A stretch of 64,000 nt of DNA, from NCBI GenBank assembly GCA_045580325.1, contig JAZNNR010000007.1, positions 73,365-137,364 on the forward strand, written 5' to 3'. Source of the DNA: SIG672 sp045580325 (GTDB taxonomy: Bacteria > Bacillota > Clostridia > Oscillospirales > CAG-272). Shown here piece after piece: positions 16,605 through 25,065 of the stretch (position 1 is the first letter of the stretch; every line of letters begins with the position of its first letter). Made by a program: the position numbers and the translations under genes. Under the pieces are notes generated by a model. It did not search any database and was not told where the DNA came from. It worked only from the letters and a program-made list of their open reading frames with translations.

Positions 16605-17177
16605 TTACTTTACGATAGTTCCTGTGCAGTTACCGAAAGCGCAAGCTGCGTTTGCTTCGTCGGTGTCGATGTGCATAGCGAGAGCGAAAGAGGGGTTAAC
16701 TCTTACAACAACGTCGCCGTAAACAGTCTTACGGTCAGCTGAGTCGATAGCAACAGAAACGACCTGCTTGTCCGATACGCCAAATGCTTCTGCGTCAGCG
16801 GGAGTCATATGGATATGACGCTTTGCGATAATAACGCCTTCTGCGATCTCAACCTCACCTGCAGGTCCGATAAGCTTGCAGCCGGGAGTTCCTGCGATAT
16901 CTCCGCTCTCTCTTACGGGAGCTGTAAGACCGAGAGTTCTTGCGTCTGTGAAGGAAAGCTCAACCTGTGTAGCACTACGTGTAGGTCCGAGAACGATTAC
17001 GTTAGGAATAGACTTCTTGGGTCCTTCGATAGTGAGTCTTTCCTCGCATGCGAACTGACCGGGCTGGCTGAGATCCTTTTTGAATGTAAGCTTTGCGCCT
17101 GCACCGAAGAGTGTTTCGAGGTCCTTTTCGGAGAGGTGAATGTGTCTTGCAGATGTTTCAACGATAAATGTTTTCAT
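16605..17177 (-). CDS. pduL: Phosphate propanoyltransferase, PduL family
   Basis: 190 residues with the two duplicated PduL halves. The zinc-binding histidines are in SARHIHLSEKDL and AKRHIHMTPADAEAFGV, and the C-terminus has HIDTDEANA. It interconverts acyl-CoA and acyl phosphate. The ATG at 17177 follows AAAGGAACGG; longer forms starting further upstream have no RBS. No N-terminal encapsulation peptide is present and no microcompartment shell gene lies nearby. It is therefore best read as the housekeeping phosphotransacetylase of a lineage that may lack Pta. An acetate kinase would be expected elsewhere. Confidence 0.9.
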   Translation of the reverse strand: MKTFIVETSARHIHLSEKDLETLFGAGAKLTFKKDLSQPGQFACEERLTIEGPKKSIPNVIVLGPTRSATQVELSFTDARTLGLTAPVRESGDIAGTPGCKLIGPAGEVEIAEGVIIAKRHIHMTPADAEAFGVSDKQVVSVAIDSADRKTVYGDVVVRVNPSFALAMHIDTDEANAACAFGNCTGTIVK

Positions 17178-17369
17178 TTTATGACCGTTCCTTTCTGTAC
17201 GTTGCGCGGCAGCGCATACGCACGGTCGGCTTGTCCCGACCAAATTAAGATATTTTAAGTATTTCCATCGGTTTTCCCGAATATTTTAGTGAATAAACTT
17301 TAAGTTTACTACTAACACTTAATTATAACACACTCTTTCATAAAAGTAAATAAGGAGATACAAAAAAAT
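17178..17369. other. Divergent intergenic region of pduL and tepA
   Basis: Holds the leaders of both genes. On the minus strand the pduL leader contains a hairpin (GGTCGG/CCGACC at 17223-17240) and a second GC-rich one (GCGC/GCGC near 17200-17215) before the RBS. I could not match this to a known riboswitch. The rest is AT-rich. Confidence 0.35.
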
Positions 17370-18041
17370 ATGACAAATTATGAAGAAAATAATAGCGATA
17401 ATAGACAAGATACCAAAGAAACGCAGTATTCGGACCAAAAAAGACCCTCGGGACGATTTCGGTGCATAACCCTTGTAGGTCATATCGAAGGTCATTACAT
17501 TATGAACGAAACGCAAAAGACGACCAAATACGAGAATATTCTCCCAGAGCTTGTTGAAATAAATACCGACAAAAGCATATCGGGAGTCTTGATCTTACTG
17601 AACACTGTCGGCGGCGACGTCGAGGCGGGACTTGCGATAGCCGAGATGATAGCTTCAATGGATAAGCCGACCGTTTCGCTTGTGCTTGGCGGCGGACACT
17701 CGATAGGAGTACCCCTTGCGGTGTCGGCAAAGAAGTCCTTTATAGTTCCTTCGGCAACGATGACCGTCCACCCTGTGCGAATAAGCGGAACGGTCGTGGG
17801 AGCGCCGCAGACCTTTTATTATTTTAACCGTATGCAAGACAGAATACTCGATTTTGTGGCAAACCATTCGAAAATAAGTCCTGAAAGACTGCGCGAGCTT
17901 ATGATGAAAACAGACGAGATAGCGACCGACGTGGGAAGCATTATAGACGGACGCCAAGCAGTAGAGGAAGGTATAATAGATGAAATAGGCGGACTCTCCG
18001 ATGCACTTCGCACACTTATAAAGATGAGCGAAAATTATTAA
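17370..18041 (+). CDS. ClpP-like serine protease, TepA/YmfB type
   Basis: 223 residues of the ClpP/crotonase fold. The nucleophile Ser lies in LGGGHSIGVPLAV and the His in TMTVHPVRISGT, the same spacing as ClpP. A substrate-binding GGDVEAGLAIAEMI segment precedes them. The first 30 residues are charged and disordered, and no signal peptide is visible, so it is likely cytosolic. In Bacillus the relative TepA is linked to protein export and spore properties. No ClpX- or ClpA-type ATPase is adjacent. It ends before a consensus promoter and so is probably transcribed alone. Confidence 0.82.
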   Translation: MTNYEENNSDNRQDTKETQYSDQKRPSGRFRCITLVGHIEGHYIMNETQKTTKYENILPELVEINTDKSISGVLILLNTVGGDVEAGLAIAEMIASMDKPTVSLVLGGGHSIGVPLAVSAKKSFIVPSATMTVHPVRISGTVVGAPQTFYYFNRMQDRILDFVANHSKISPERLRELMMKTDEIATDVGSIIDGRQAVEEGIIDEIGGLSDALRTLIKMSENY

Positions 18042-18077
18042 AAATAAATACAAATTGTAAAAGGAAAGTCGTGGTGC

Positions 18078-18106
18078 TTGACAGTACCTTCTTTTTGTGG
18101 TAAAAT
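18078..18106 (+). promoter_or_regulatory. Promoter of the LCP-like lipoprotein gene
   Basis: TTGACA (18078-18083), 17-bp spacer, TAAAAT (18101-18106), 70 bp before the start codon. Confidence 0.8.
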
Positions 18107-18176
18107 TAGCGTGTATTTTTATGTTGATCTGTTAAAACAGAGGATAGTTCTCTCTATTTCAAGGAGTTTTGCATAT

Positions 18177-19256
18177 ATGAAAATCTTTACAAAAATATTG
18201 TCCGCTCTTCTTGTGATCTCTATGCTCCTGTCCTTTTCGGGCTGTGCAAAGCTTAAAGAGTTTTTCGGAAACAAGGAAGATGACATAAACACACATGAGA
18301 AAGTTCCAAGCATCGGCGAAAGCAATCCGAGGAAACCGGGTGTGTATAATTTCCTCCTCGTGCGTGAAGACAGAAAGCTCGGAACGGCGGCATCTTTTGT
18401 GATTTGTGAAATGGACGTTTCGATTCCGTCGATGTCATTTTTCCAAATTCCCGCAAATCTTTTCATAAATGATAGCAAGGCAACATCTCTTAAACAGCTT
18501 TACGACGTAAGCTATGACAGCGCGTCTGTTTCGGGACTTTCGGACAGCGAAAGCGCGCTGAAAGCGTCAAAGGCGGTAAGTACATTTATTTCTGAAAATA
18601 TGTGTATTCCGATCGACTATCATATCGTTGCAAGCCGCACGGCTATGGCGCAGTATATAGATCTTATCGGCGGAGTAGAAGTGAATTTGCCCTTTACCTT
18701 TACTACAAGTGCGGGTATAACCTATCAGTCGGGAATACGCAAGATCACGGGGGACGCGGCGTTTGACTTCGCGGGATATGCCTTCTTCAGAGATACCGAG
18801 TCGCAGATCAATGCGGCAAGAACTGTACTTGCGGGAGTACACGCAAAGCTCTCGGAAACACTTTCCTCTGAAACCATCTCTATCCATATGATCGAGGGCA
18901 AGCCACTTTTTGCTACCGACGTTCCATCGGATAACGGATACGATATTTTCTTCCTTCGCAAGCTTATTGCGGTAACACCCGAAAACTGGAAGATAGCCGC
19001 TCTTTGTACTACTACCGCATCTACCTCGAGCGGGGATTTTGAGGTTATGCACAGAAGTCGCGCGCTCGAGCAGATAAATTCTGCCCTTGCCTTTTATAAT
19101 GACGGTGTGAGCGAGGAAGTGTTTGATAAGGAGCTTAAATTTACAAACACGGACGAAAAGATAATAAACGCGATATACAAGGCAAATAAATCTCTGCCCG
19201 AAAGCTACAATGCCTCTGATATTTATGCGGGGAAGCTCCCCATATTCAGTAAATAA
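18177..19256 (+). CDS. Lipoprotein with degenerate LytR-CpsA-Psr (LCP) domain
   Basis: 359 residues. A lipoprotein signal (MKIFTKILSALLVISMLLSF, lipobox FSGC with Cys23) anchors it outside the membrane. The domain after residue 55 follows LCP order: FLLVREDR, FFQIPANLFI, SLKQLYDV, SALKASKAVSTFI, then IDLIGGVEVNLP and YAFFRDTESQINAAR. LCP enzymes transfer glycopolymers to peptidoglycan. Here the RSDT segment after the first strand is replaced by GTAASF, and the Arg/Asp cluster is reduced, so catalysis is doubtful. Normal LCP proteins have a transmembrane anchor and not a lipobox. The ATG at 18177 follows AAGGAG. A cupin gene follows 24 bp downstream. Confidence 0.72.
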   Translation: MKIFTKILSALLVISMLLSFSGCAKLKEFFGNKEDDINTHEKVPSIGESNPRKPGVYNFLLVREDRKLGTAASFVICEMDVSIPSMSFFQIPANLFINDSKATSLKQLYDVSYDSASVSGLSDSESALKASKAVSTFISENMCIPIDYHIVASRTAMAQYIDLIGGVEVNLPFTFTTSAGITYQSGIRKITGDAAFDFAGYAFFRDTESQINAARTVLAGVHAKLSETLSSETISIHMIEGKPLFATDVPSDNGYDIFFLRKLIAVTPENWKIAALCTTTASTSSGDFEVMHRSRALEQINSALAFYNDGVSEEVFDKELKFTNTDEKIINAIYKANKSLPESYNASDIYAGKLPIFSK

Positions 19257-19280
19257 TTTACATTCTTTGGAGGAAAATTT

Positions 19281-19622
19281 ATGCAAATAGTTCGCAGTAG
19301 CGGTACACCGTGGGAGATCGGCGCGCAGTTTGAAGCTTGGCGTGTCGGAATGCTTTCGTACGGAGAGAAATTTTCACGATTTTTTATGCTTGAAAAGCAT
19401 AATCAGACGGACGAAGTCTTCATACTCGTAAAGGGAGAGGCTACACTGTACGTGGCTGATAAGGATATAAACGTAACAGAGCACAAAATGGAAAAAGGCG
19501 TTATCTACAACGTCGCTAAAGGGGAATGGCACGGTATCGTTGTAAGCAGCGATGCGCTCGTTATGGTGGTTGAGAACAGCGATACTACTGAAGAAAACTC
19601 GGATTATATTTATTTAGCATAG
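19281..19622 (+). CDS. Small cupin-domain protein
   Basis: 113 residues forming one cupin barrel. The first motif is represented by EKHNQTDEVFILVKGEATLYV and the second by GVIYNVAKGEWHGIVV. His and Glu ligands are partly retained (KHNQTDEVF, EWHG), so metal binding is possible. It starts behind GGAGGAAAATTT and probably shares the LCP lipoprotein transcript. No substrate can be proposed; single cupins of this size often bind sugars or small organic acids. Confidence 0.75.
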   Translation: MQIVRSSGTPWEIGAQFEAWRVGMLSYGEKFSRFFMLEKHNQTDEVFILVKGEATLYVADKDINVTEHKMEKGVIYNVAKGEWHGIVVSSDALVMVVENSDTTEENSDYIYLA

Positions 19623-19649
19623 GATTATACTTTTTTCTGACAAAAGTGG

Positions 19650-19678
19650 TTGACTTTGCCTTTTCGATGTGATAAAAT
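19650..19678 (+). promoter_or_regulatory. Promoter of mscS
   Basis: TTGACT (19650-19655), 17-bp spacer, TAAAAT (19673-19678), about 45 bp upstream of the gene. Confidence 0.75.
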
Positions 19679-19724
19679 GATAGAAACATAAAATTTAATA
19701 TGAAAAGTTGAAAGGAAGTTTATT

Positions 19725-20534
19725 ATGGAAGCATTTTTGAACAAAATTCTTGAATATCTTGCATCGGCAGGACTTCGCATACTCTGCGGACTTGCTCTTC
19801 TTATTGTAGGCTGGATAGTTATAAGCAAGATAGTTAAAACCTTTGAAAAGACCAAGAAGATACAGCGTCTTGACAAGACTGTACGTGCCTTTTTAAAGAG
19901 CGCGATGAACATCGTACTTAAGACACTCCTTATAGTTGTGGTAGCATCTATTTTCGGAGTACCGATGTCAACGTTTATCGCTATAATCACAGCGGCAAGC
20001 CTTGCTATCGGCCTTGCTCTTCAGGGCGGTCTTTCCAATATCGCTGGCGGAATTATCCTTCTTATAATTAAGCCCTTCAGTATCGGAGATTTCGTTTCTA
20101 TCGACGGTGCCGACGGAACTGTTACAGATATGAACATCTTCTATACTGTACTTACAACAGCTGACGGAAAGCGCGTTGACATTCCCAACGGTACGGTTGC
20201 AGGTGGAAAGATAGTAAACTACTCGATAGAGAAGTACAGAAGAGTAGACATTTCCTTCGTTGTTCCTCACGGAACAGACGTAAGCAAGCTTGCTCCTCTT
20301 CTTACCGATATGGCAAGATCAAATTCGCTTATCTTCGTTGACGACGATCACAGCCCTATGGTAAAGGTTGGCGGATATGAGGAAGACGGACTTAAGATCG
20401 ATTTCAGAACGTGGACAGAAAACGAAAATTATTGGCCTGCTTTCTATGCAATGAACGAAGGCGCAAGACTTGTATTTAACGCAAATAATATCAAGCTTTC
20501 CAGCCGTCAGTTTAATCTTCGTATAGAGAAGTAA
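19725..20534 (+). CDS. mscS: Small-conductance mechanosensitive channel MscS
   Basis: 269 residues with three transmembrane helices in the first 130. The pore helix TM3 shows the Ala/Gly packing of the family (AASLAIGLALQGGLSNIAGGIILLIIKP, split over 86-113). PFSIGDFV and the beta domain (VDIPNGTVAGGKIVNYS) follow. The channel opens under membrane tension and releases solutes during osmotic downshock. Its length is close to the E. coli protein. It has its own promoter and a terminator and is probably monocistronic. Confidence 0.95.
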   Translation: MEAFLNKILEYLASAGLRILCGLALLIVGWIVISKIVKTFEKTKKIQRLDKTVRAFLKSAMNIVLKTLLIVVVASIFGVPMSTFIAIITAASLAIGLALQGGLSNIAGGIILLIIKPFSIGDFVSIDGADGTVTDMNIFYTVLTTADGKRVDIPNGTVAGGKIVNYSIEKYRRVDISFVVPHGTDVSKLAPLLTDMARSNSLIFVDDDHSPMVKVGGYEEDGLKIDFRTWTENENYWPAFYAMNEGARLVFNANNIKLSSRQFNLRIEK

Positions 20535-20550
20535 ATCTATTTGATAACAA

Positions 20551-20588
20551 AAAAGCAGCATCCGAAAAAAGATGCTGCTCTTTGTTTA
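20551..20588. terminator. Bidirectional terminator between mscS and a HAD phosphatase gene
   Basis: GCAGCATC / GATGCTGC stem, A-run on the left and TCTTTGTTT on the right, between convergent genes. Confidence 0.82.
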
Positions 20589-20602
20589 TAAAGCTTGTTT
20601 TT

Positions 20603-21253
20603 TTAAGAAAGAAGGTAATTGGTAAGAGAAAAAGCGTCGTTGAAGGTCATTACCGCGCCTGCTTTTTCAAGCTCTTCTTGACTGCCGTGTCCGTAGGTTA
20701 CGCCGATGGTCGAGATCTCGTTCGCGGCGGCACCCTCAACGTCGAATTTGCGGTCGCCTACCATAATTACCGAGCTTTTGTCAGTTACGTTTAAGTTTTC
20801 AAGCGCATAAGCGACAACAAGCTCCTTCTTTGTGCGCGACTCGTCGAGAGTTGCACCGCATATGAGGTCGAAATATTTGTCAAGTCCGAAATGCTCAAGC
20901 ACTCTGATTGCCATAGGCTCGGGCTTGGAAGTCGCAAGAATGACCTTGCAGGGACTTTCGTGTAGCCTTTTGAGCATTTCCTCGATTCCGGGGTAGACAG
21001 AACACTCGAAAATTCCCTTCGGCACGTAGTACTCGCGGTAATACTGGACTGCTTTTACCGATTCTTCCTTGCTCATACCGTAAAAATTTCTGAACGATTC
21101 AAAAAGTGGCGGTCCGATAAAAGAGCGAAGCTCATTAAGGTCCTCGACCTCGATGCCGAATTTTTTGAGCGAATATTGTACGGCTTTTGTTATGCCCTCA
21201 AAGGGCTCGGTGATAGTTCCGTCAAGGTCAAAAAGAATGTGAGAATACTTCAT
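20603..21253 (-). CDS. HAD-superfamily hydrolase, phosphoglycolate phosphatase-like
   Basis: 216 residues with the four HAD motifs. Motif I is FDLDGTITEP, motif II ILATSKPEP (Ser/Thr), motif III is the Lys in SRTKKELV, and motif IV is MVGDRKFDVEGAAAN. The alpha-helical cap between motifs I and II is of the Gph/PpaX type. The substrate may be phosphoglycolate, pyrophosphate or a nucleotide, which sequence alone does not settle. It ends the minus-strand pair with the methyltransferase gene, whose stop is 1 base from its start. Confidence 0.88.
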   Translation of the reverse strand: MKYSHILFDLDGTITEPFEGITKAVQYSLKKFGIEVEDLNELRSFIGPPLFESFRNFYGMSKEESVKAVQYYREYYVPKGIFECSVYPGIEEMLKRLHESPCKVILATSKPEPMAIRVLEHFGLDKYFDLICGATLDESRTKKELVVAYALENLNVTDKSSVIMVGDRKFDVEGAAANEISTIGVTYGHGSQEELEKAGAVMTFNDAFSLTNYLLS

Positions 21254-21254
21254 A

Positions 21255-22418
21255 TTACTCCTCCTTGTTTACGATATTTGCGAGATATGGCTCTACGCCG
21301 AGAAAATCTACCGCATTTTCGTACTGTGCGCGGTACTTTTCCTTCTTTGCGCTGCTCATTTTTGTGTCAAAAACAGCGCGGATAAGCAGATTTTTCGGAG
21401 TGTCGTCGGGATCGATAAGCTCAAGCGCTTCGACCGAGTAACCGCGTGATGCAAGCATAAGACAGCGCAGCGAATCGGTCGCGGCATCGCAAAGCTTTTG
21501 CTTTAGCATTGAGTAATCCGAGATAAAGGACAGGGTGTCGCAGTCAAGCTGCTTCATCATTTCGTGATGACAGCAGGGTGTGGATAAAATTACTCTTGCA
21601 CCGTGATTTATGGCGTAACCAAGGACAATATCGGTTGCAATATCACAGGCGTGCAGAGAGATCACAAGGTCGGGAGTACCTCTGTCGAAGTTTGAAATAT
21701 CGTCGCAGATAAATTCAAGATCGGTGTAGCCGAGCTTCTTTGTAACCTCGGAGCAGTACTCGATAACGTCGCGCTTGAGATCGACCCCGTACATTTTTAT
21801 CTTGCGTTTTTTGATCTCGGTGAGGTAGTAATATACTGCAAAGGTGAGATAGCTTTTTCCGCAGCAGAGGTCGCAGACAAGAAGCTCCTTGCCTTTCGGC
21901 AGACTGTCATATACGTCGTCAAGAAGCTCGATAAAGCGGTTTATCTGTCTGAATTTCGACTGCTTTTTGTCGATTATCTTGCCGCTCTGATTAGAGATGC
22001 CGAGAAGCTCGAGAAAGGGCGCTCGGTCAAGTATATAGCTTTTTTCTCGGTTGTGCGAAGACACCTCAGCCTTGTCCGAATATACGATCTTGTCCGAGAT
22101 AAAGATCTTTCCTTTTTTCGATATTTTTATTTCGCATTCTCCCTTTGCGCCGACGATGTTGGTCTGCAAATACTGCGAAAGCGTCAGCTCTGCGAGATAC
22201 TCGGGTGCTTCACTGATTGAGAGATTTTTGTGAAGAGCCTTGTTGTCTGACGTGAAGGTTTCAAGCTGTACGAAGCTCTCGCCGTCCTTTTTGGCAAAGA
22301 CACGGGCGACCGTGCGGACGATATTTTTGTTGCAGGCCTTGCTAAGTACTGCTTTTTTCAGACAAGAATTTTCGAGTACTCGGGAGAAAATCGAAATTAT
22401 TTGTTCTTTTTCGTTCAT
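21255..22418 (-). CDS. SAM-dependent methyltransferase, Methyltransf_32 (GSTCD/METTL25-like) type
   Basis: 387 residues from the ATG at 22418, which follows AAAGGAATTACC; the frame remains open upstream into the rsgA promoter region without an RBS. Motif I of the Rossmann fold is LLVCDLCCGKSYLTFAVYYYL, followed by KMYGVDLKRDVIEYC, LVISLHACDIATDIVLG and STPCCHHEM. The conserved DLCCGKSYL and HACD/PCCHHE motifs mark this family, whose bacterial members are mostly uncharacterised; RNA is a plausible substrate. It is divergent from rsgA with 69 bp between starts. Confidence 0.82.
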   Translation of the reverse strand: MNEKEQIISIFSRVLENSCLKKAVLSKACNKNIVRTVARVFAKKDGESFVQLETFTSDNKALHKNLSISEAPEYLAELTLSQYLQTNIVGAKGECEIKISKKGKIFISDKIVYSDKAEVSSHNREKSYILDRAPFLELLGISNQSGKIIDKKQSKFRQINRFIELLDDVYDSLPKGKELLVCDLCCGKSYLTFAVYYYLTEIKKRKIKMYGVDLKRDVIEYCSEVTKKLGYTDLEFICDDISNFDRGTPDLVISLHACDIATDIVLGYAINHGARVILSTPCCHHEMMKQLDCDTLSFISDYSMLKQKLCDAATDSLRCLMLASRGYSVEALELIDPDDTPKNLLIRAVFDTKMSSAKKEKYRAQYENAVDFLGVEPYLANIVNKEE

Positions 22419-22487
22419 GGTAATTCCTTTATAATTTATAATAAAAAATAAACTTGCAATAATTTTAAGAAATTTGGAGAATAAAAT

Positions 22488-23420
22488 ATGCCCGAAACAG
22501 TAATGGGAAGAATAGTAAAGGGAGTCGGGGGACTCTATGAGATAGCACTTGAAAGCGGCGAGAGGGTAAGCTGTCGCGCCAAGGGTGCTTTTCGCCACGA
22601 CGATATAAAGCCGTACGTTGGCGACACCGTTTCTATCGGATACGATGACGCAGGAAATCCTGTCATATCAGAGATAGAGGCGAGAAAAAATTCTCTTATA
22701 AGACCGCCGCTTGCCAATCTTGACGTTATGTTTATCGTGCTTTCGGCAAAAAATCCGACGGCAGACCTACTCACCGCCGATAAGCTTATCGCAATAGCAG
22801 AGCATAACGGTATTGAGCCGATCATAGTCATAAGCAAGCGCGACCTCGACAGCGAAAACGCCGATAAGATCAAGGAAATATATGAAAAATGCGGTTTTAC
22901 CGTATTTGATTCTGCGCTTTGCGGAGAAAATAGCGTCGAGTGCGGCGGAATATACGATTTTATAAAAGAAAATCTTTCGGATAAGATCTCTGCATTTGCA
23001 GGGGCTTCGGGTGCGGGCAAATCCACGCTTATGAACTCGCTCTTCAAATCGCTCGGTATCGCAACGGGCGACGTAAGCAGAAAAATAGGCAGAGGACGCC
23101 ACACAACACGCCACGTTGAGCTTTTCCCGATGAGCTCTCTCGTCGGAAAGGGAAGCGGATTTTTCGCCGATACCCCCGGCTTTACTATGCTTGATTTCGT
23201 GCGCTTCGACTTCTTTGATAAAGAAGACCTGCCGAGTACCTTCCGCGAATTTTCCGAGTGTATCGGAAACTGCAAGTACACAAAGTGTACTCATACGAAA
23301 GAGGAAGGCTGTGCAATCCTTGATGCAGTTAAGAAAGGTAAAATACCGAAAAGCCGCCACGAAAGCTACGTCGATCTCTTTAATATACTTAAAGAAAAGC
23401 ACAAATGGGATAAACAGTAA
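22488..23420 (+). CDS. rsgA: Ribosome small subunit-dependent GTPase A
   Basis: 310 residues. An OB-fold N-terminus precedes a circularly permuted GTPase domain with G4 ISKRD, then G1 GASGAGKSTLMN, then G3 DTPGF. The C-terminal zinc knuckle has CIGNCKYTKCTHTKEEGC. RsgA checks late 30S subunit maturation. In Bacillus the gene cluster is prkC-rsgA-rpe-thiN-spoVM; here rpe and thiN are missing and spoVM follows after 85 bp, so part of that synteny survives. Confidence 0.95.
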   Translation: MPETVMGRIVKGVGGLYEIALESGERVSCRAKGAFRHDDIKPYVGDTVSIGYDDAGNPVISEIEARKNSLIRPPLANLDVMFIVLSAKNPTADLLTADKLIAIAEHNGIEPIIVISKRDLDSENADKIKEIYEKCGFTVFDSALCGENSVECGGIYDFIKENLSDKISAFAGASGAGKSTLMNSLFKSLGIATGDVSRKIGRGRHTTRHVELFPMSSLVGKGSGFFADTPGFTMLDFVRFDFFDKEDLPSTFREFSECIGNCKYTKCTHTKEEGCAILDAVKKGKIPKSRHESYVDLFNILKEKHKWDKQ

Positions 23421-23505
23421 CGCTGTTTTGAACTTTCGCATATTATAACAGTGAAGCTCCGAAAACAAATTTTAAGAAATTTTACGGAAAGGAACGGTTA
23501 TAAAA

Positions 23506-23580
23506 ATGAAAGTTGTTACCGTCAAAGCCCCTAAATTTATGCGCCCGATACTGAGGAGCATATTCAAAATGGGTAAATAG
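23506..23580 (+). CDS. spoVM: Stage V sporulation protein SpoVM
   Basis: A 24-codon gene. The translation begins MKVVTVKAPKFMRPILRS and ends IFKMGK. It matches the SpoVM pattern (MKFYTIKLPKF in B. subtilis), including Pro9, which Bacillus work links to recognition of membrane curvature. The amphipathic helix and the basic C-terminus are kept. GGAAAGGAACGG lies at the right distance before the ATG. SpoVM marks the forespore surface and recruits SpoIVA for coat assembly. The position directly after rsgA supports the call. Genes this short are commonly missed by annotation pipelines. Confidence 0.92.
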   Translation: MKVVTVKAPKFMRPILRSIFKMGK

Positions 23581-23612
23581 CTTTTTGTCAGACAAAAACA
23601 TATAAATATGTC

Positions 23613-23650
23613 AAAAACGGTCTTGCTTTTTGTAGGCAAGACCGTTTTTA
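23613..23650. terminator. Terminator after spoVM
   Basis: AAACGGTCTTGC / GCAAGACCGTTT stem with a T-run on the plus strand and an A-run on the left. It also lies at the end of the minus-strand DUF1294 gene. Confidence 0.85.
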
Positions 23651-23669
23651 TGCCTTTTTATCTGAAATT

Positions 23670-24005
23670 TTACTTTAACAGAGGCAAACTGTTCCGATAG
23701 ACAAAAGCTATAAAAGCTATCTGCAAAAGTGCAAGGATCGGAACTGTAATGTAAAATTTTGCTTTTCTTATCTTGTGCCTGCAAAGAAGCATACCGAGAA
23801 AAGCACCGACAGCTCCGCCGATAAAGGCGAGAAGAAGGAGCGTGCTTTCGGGTGTTCTCCATATATTTTTTCTTGATTTTCGCTTATCCCTTGCGTAAAC
23901 CCAAAAGGTGATAAGAGTGAGGAGGACAGTGTACCCCCACAAAAGCTCGGGAACCTCAAGGAAAAAATCGGCAATAGAAGATATTGCTGTTATAAATGTT
24001 TCCAC
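23670..24005 (-). CDS. DUF1294 family membrane protein
   Basis: 111 residues, with three to four hydrophobic segments. The family signature is clear: FWVYARDKRKSRKNIWRTPES, then LLLLAFIGGAVGAFLGMLL, then CRHKIRKAKF. DUF1294 proteins are small inner-membrane proteins of unknown role. The gene ends the trpS-side minus-strand run, 17 bp after trpS. Confidence 0.88.
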   Translation of the reverse strand: METFITAISSIADFFLEVPELLWGYTVLLTLITFWVYARDKRKSRKNIWRTPESTLLLLAFIGGAVGAFLGMLLCRHKIRKAKFYITVPILALLQIAFIAFVYRNSLPLLK

Positions 24006-24022
24006 GACTTCAAAAGGGCAGA

Positions 24023-25027
24023 TTATCTTGGGATAAATCCGACTTTTTTAGCGACCTTGCGGATAGTTTTCTCCGCACGGTATGAAGCCGCACGCGCACC
24101 GTTTTTCATAACCTCTTCGAGATAAGCCTTGTCGTTTATTATCTGCGAGAAGCGCGCCTGAAGGGGTGCAAGACCGTCTGCAACGACCTCACCGACAGCG
24201 AGCTTGAAGTCGCCGTAGCCGCGTCCCTCAAATTCTTTTTCGATCTCTGCGTGAGATCTTCCTGTGAAGCAGGAATAGATATTCATAAGGTTGTTTATAC
24301 CGTCCTTGCCTTCGGCAAAGCGGACAGAGGTGTCCGAGTCGGTAACGGCTCTCTTGAATTTTCTTACAATATCGTCGCGGCTGTCCATAAGGGTAACGAA
24401 TGAGTTGACGTTAGTATCAGACTTGCTCATTTTCTTTGTCGGATCCTGAAGGGACATTATTTTTGCTCCGCTCGGCGGAATAAATCCTTCGGGAACTGTG
24501 AAAACATCGCCGTAGATACCATTAAAGCGTGTCGCAATATCGCGAGTCAGCTCGATATGCTGTCTTTGGTCCTGGCCGACGGGAACGAGGTCTGCCTGAT
24601 AGAGAAGAATATCGGACGCCATAAGAACGGGATACGTGAAAAGTCCCGAGTTGATATTGTCAGCGTGCTTTGACGACTTGTCCTTGAACTGTGTCATACG
24701 AGAGAGCTCACCAAACTGAGTGTAGCAGCCGAGGATCCAAGAAAGCTCGGCGTGTGCGGGAACGTGGGACTGAACGAAAAGTGTGCATTTTTCGGGGTCA
24801 ATTCCTGCCGCGATATATATTGCGAGAAGCTCGCGTGTGCGCTTGCGAAGCTCTGCGGGGTCCTGGCGCACGGTAATTGCGTGCATATCGACCGCGCAGT
24901 ATATGCAGTCGTAATCGTCTGCAAGGCTTACCCAGTTCTTAATTGCTCCGAGATAGTTACCGATAGTAAGAATTCCGCTCGGCTGAACTCCCGAGAATAT
25001 TACTTTTTTTGCTCCTGCTGTTTCCAT
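24023..25027 (-). CDS. trpS: Tryptophan--tRNA ligase
   Basis: 334 residues, the usual bacterial length. Class I signatures are the HIGH-like segment PSGILTIGNYLG and KMSKS in DPTKKMSKSDTNVNS. The tryptophan pocket includes YQADLVPVGQDQRQHIELTRDIATRFN. No T-box or trp leader is visible in the 38 bp between alr and trpS, so expression follows the upstream genes or a weak internal promoter. Confidence 0.97.
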   Translation of the reverse strand: METAGAKKVIFSGVQPSGILTIGNYLGAIKNWVSLADDYDCIYCAVDMHAITVRQDPAELRKRTRELLAIYIAAGIDPEKCTLFVQSHVPAHAELSWILGCYTQFGELSRMTQFKDKSSKHADNINSGLFTYPVLMASDILLYQADLVPVGQDQRQHIELTRDIATRFNGIYGDVFTVPEGFIPPSGAKIMSLQDPTKKMSKSDTNVNSFVTLMDSRDDIVRKFKRAVTDSDTSVRFAEGKDGINNLMNIYSCFTGRSHAEIEKEFEGRGYGDFKLAVGEVVADGLAPLQARFSQIINDKAYLEEVMKNGARAASYRAEKTIRKVAKKVGFIPR

Positions 25028-25065
25028 TTTTATTTTATCCTTTACATAGTATTGTAGTTGAAATT

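Noticed and set aside
16605..17177. Bacterial microcompartment locus around pduL
   Set aside because: No shell protein, diol dehydratase or ethanolamine gene is present on either side.
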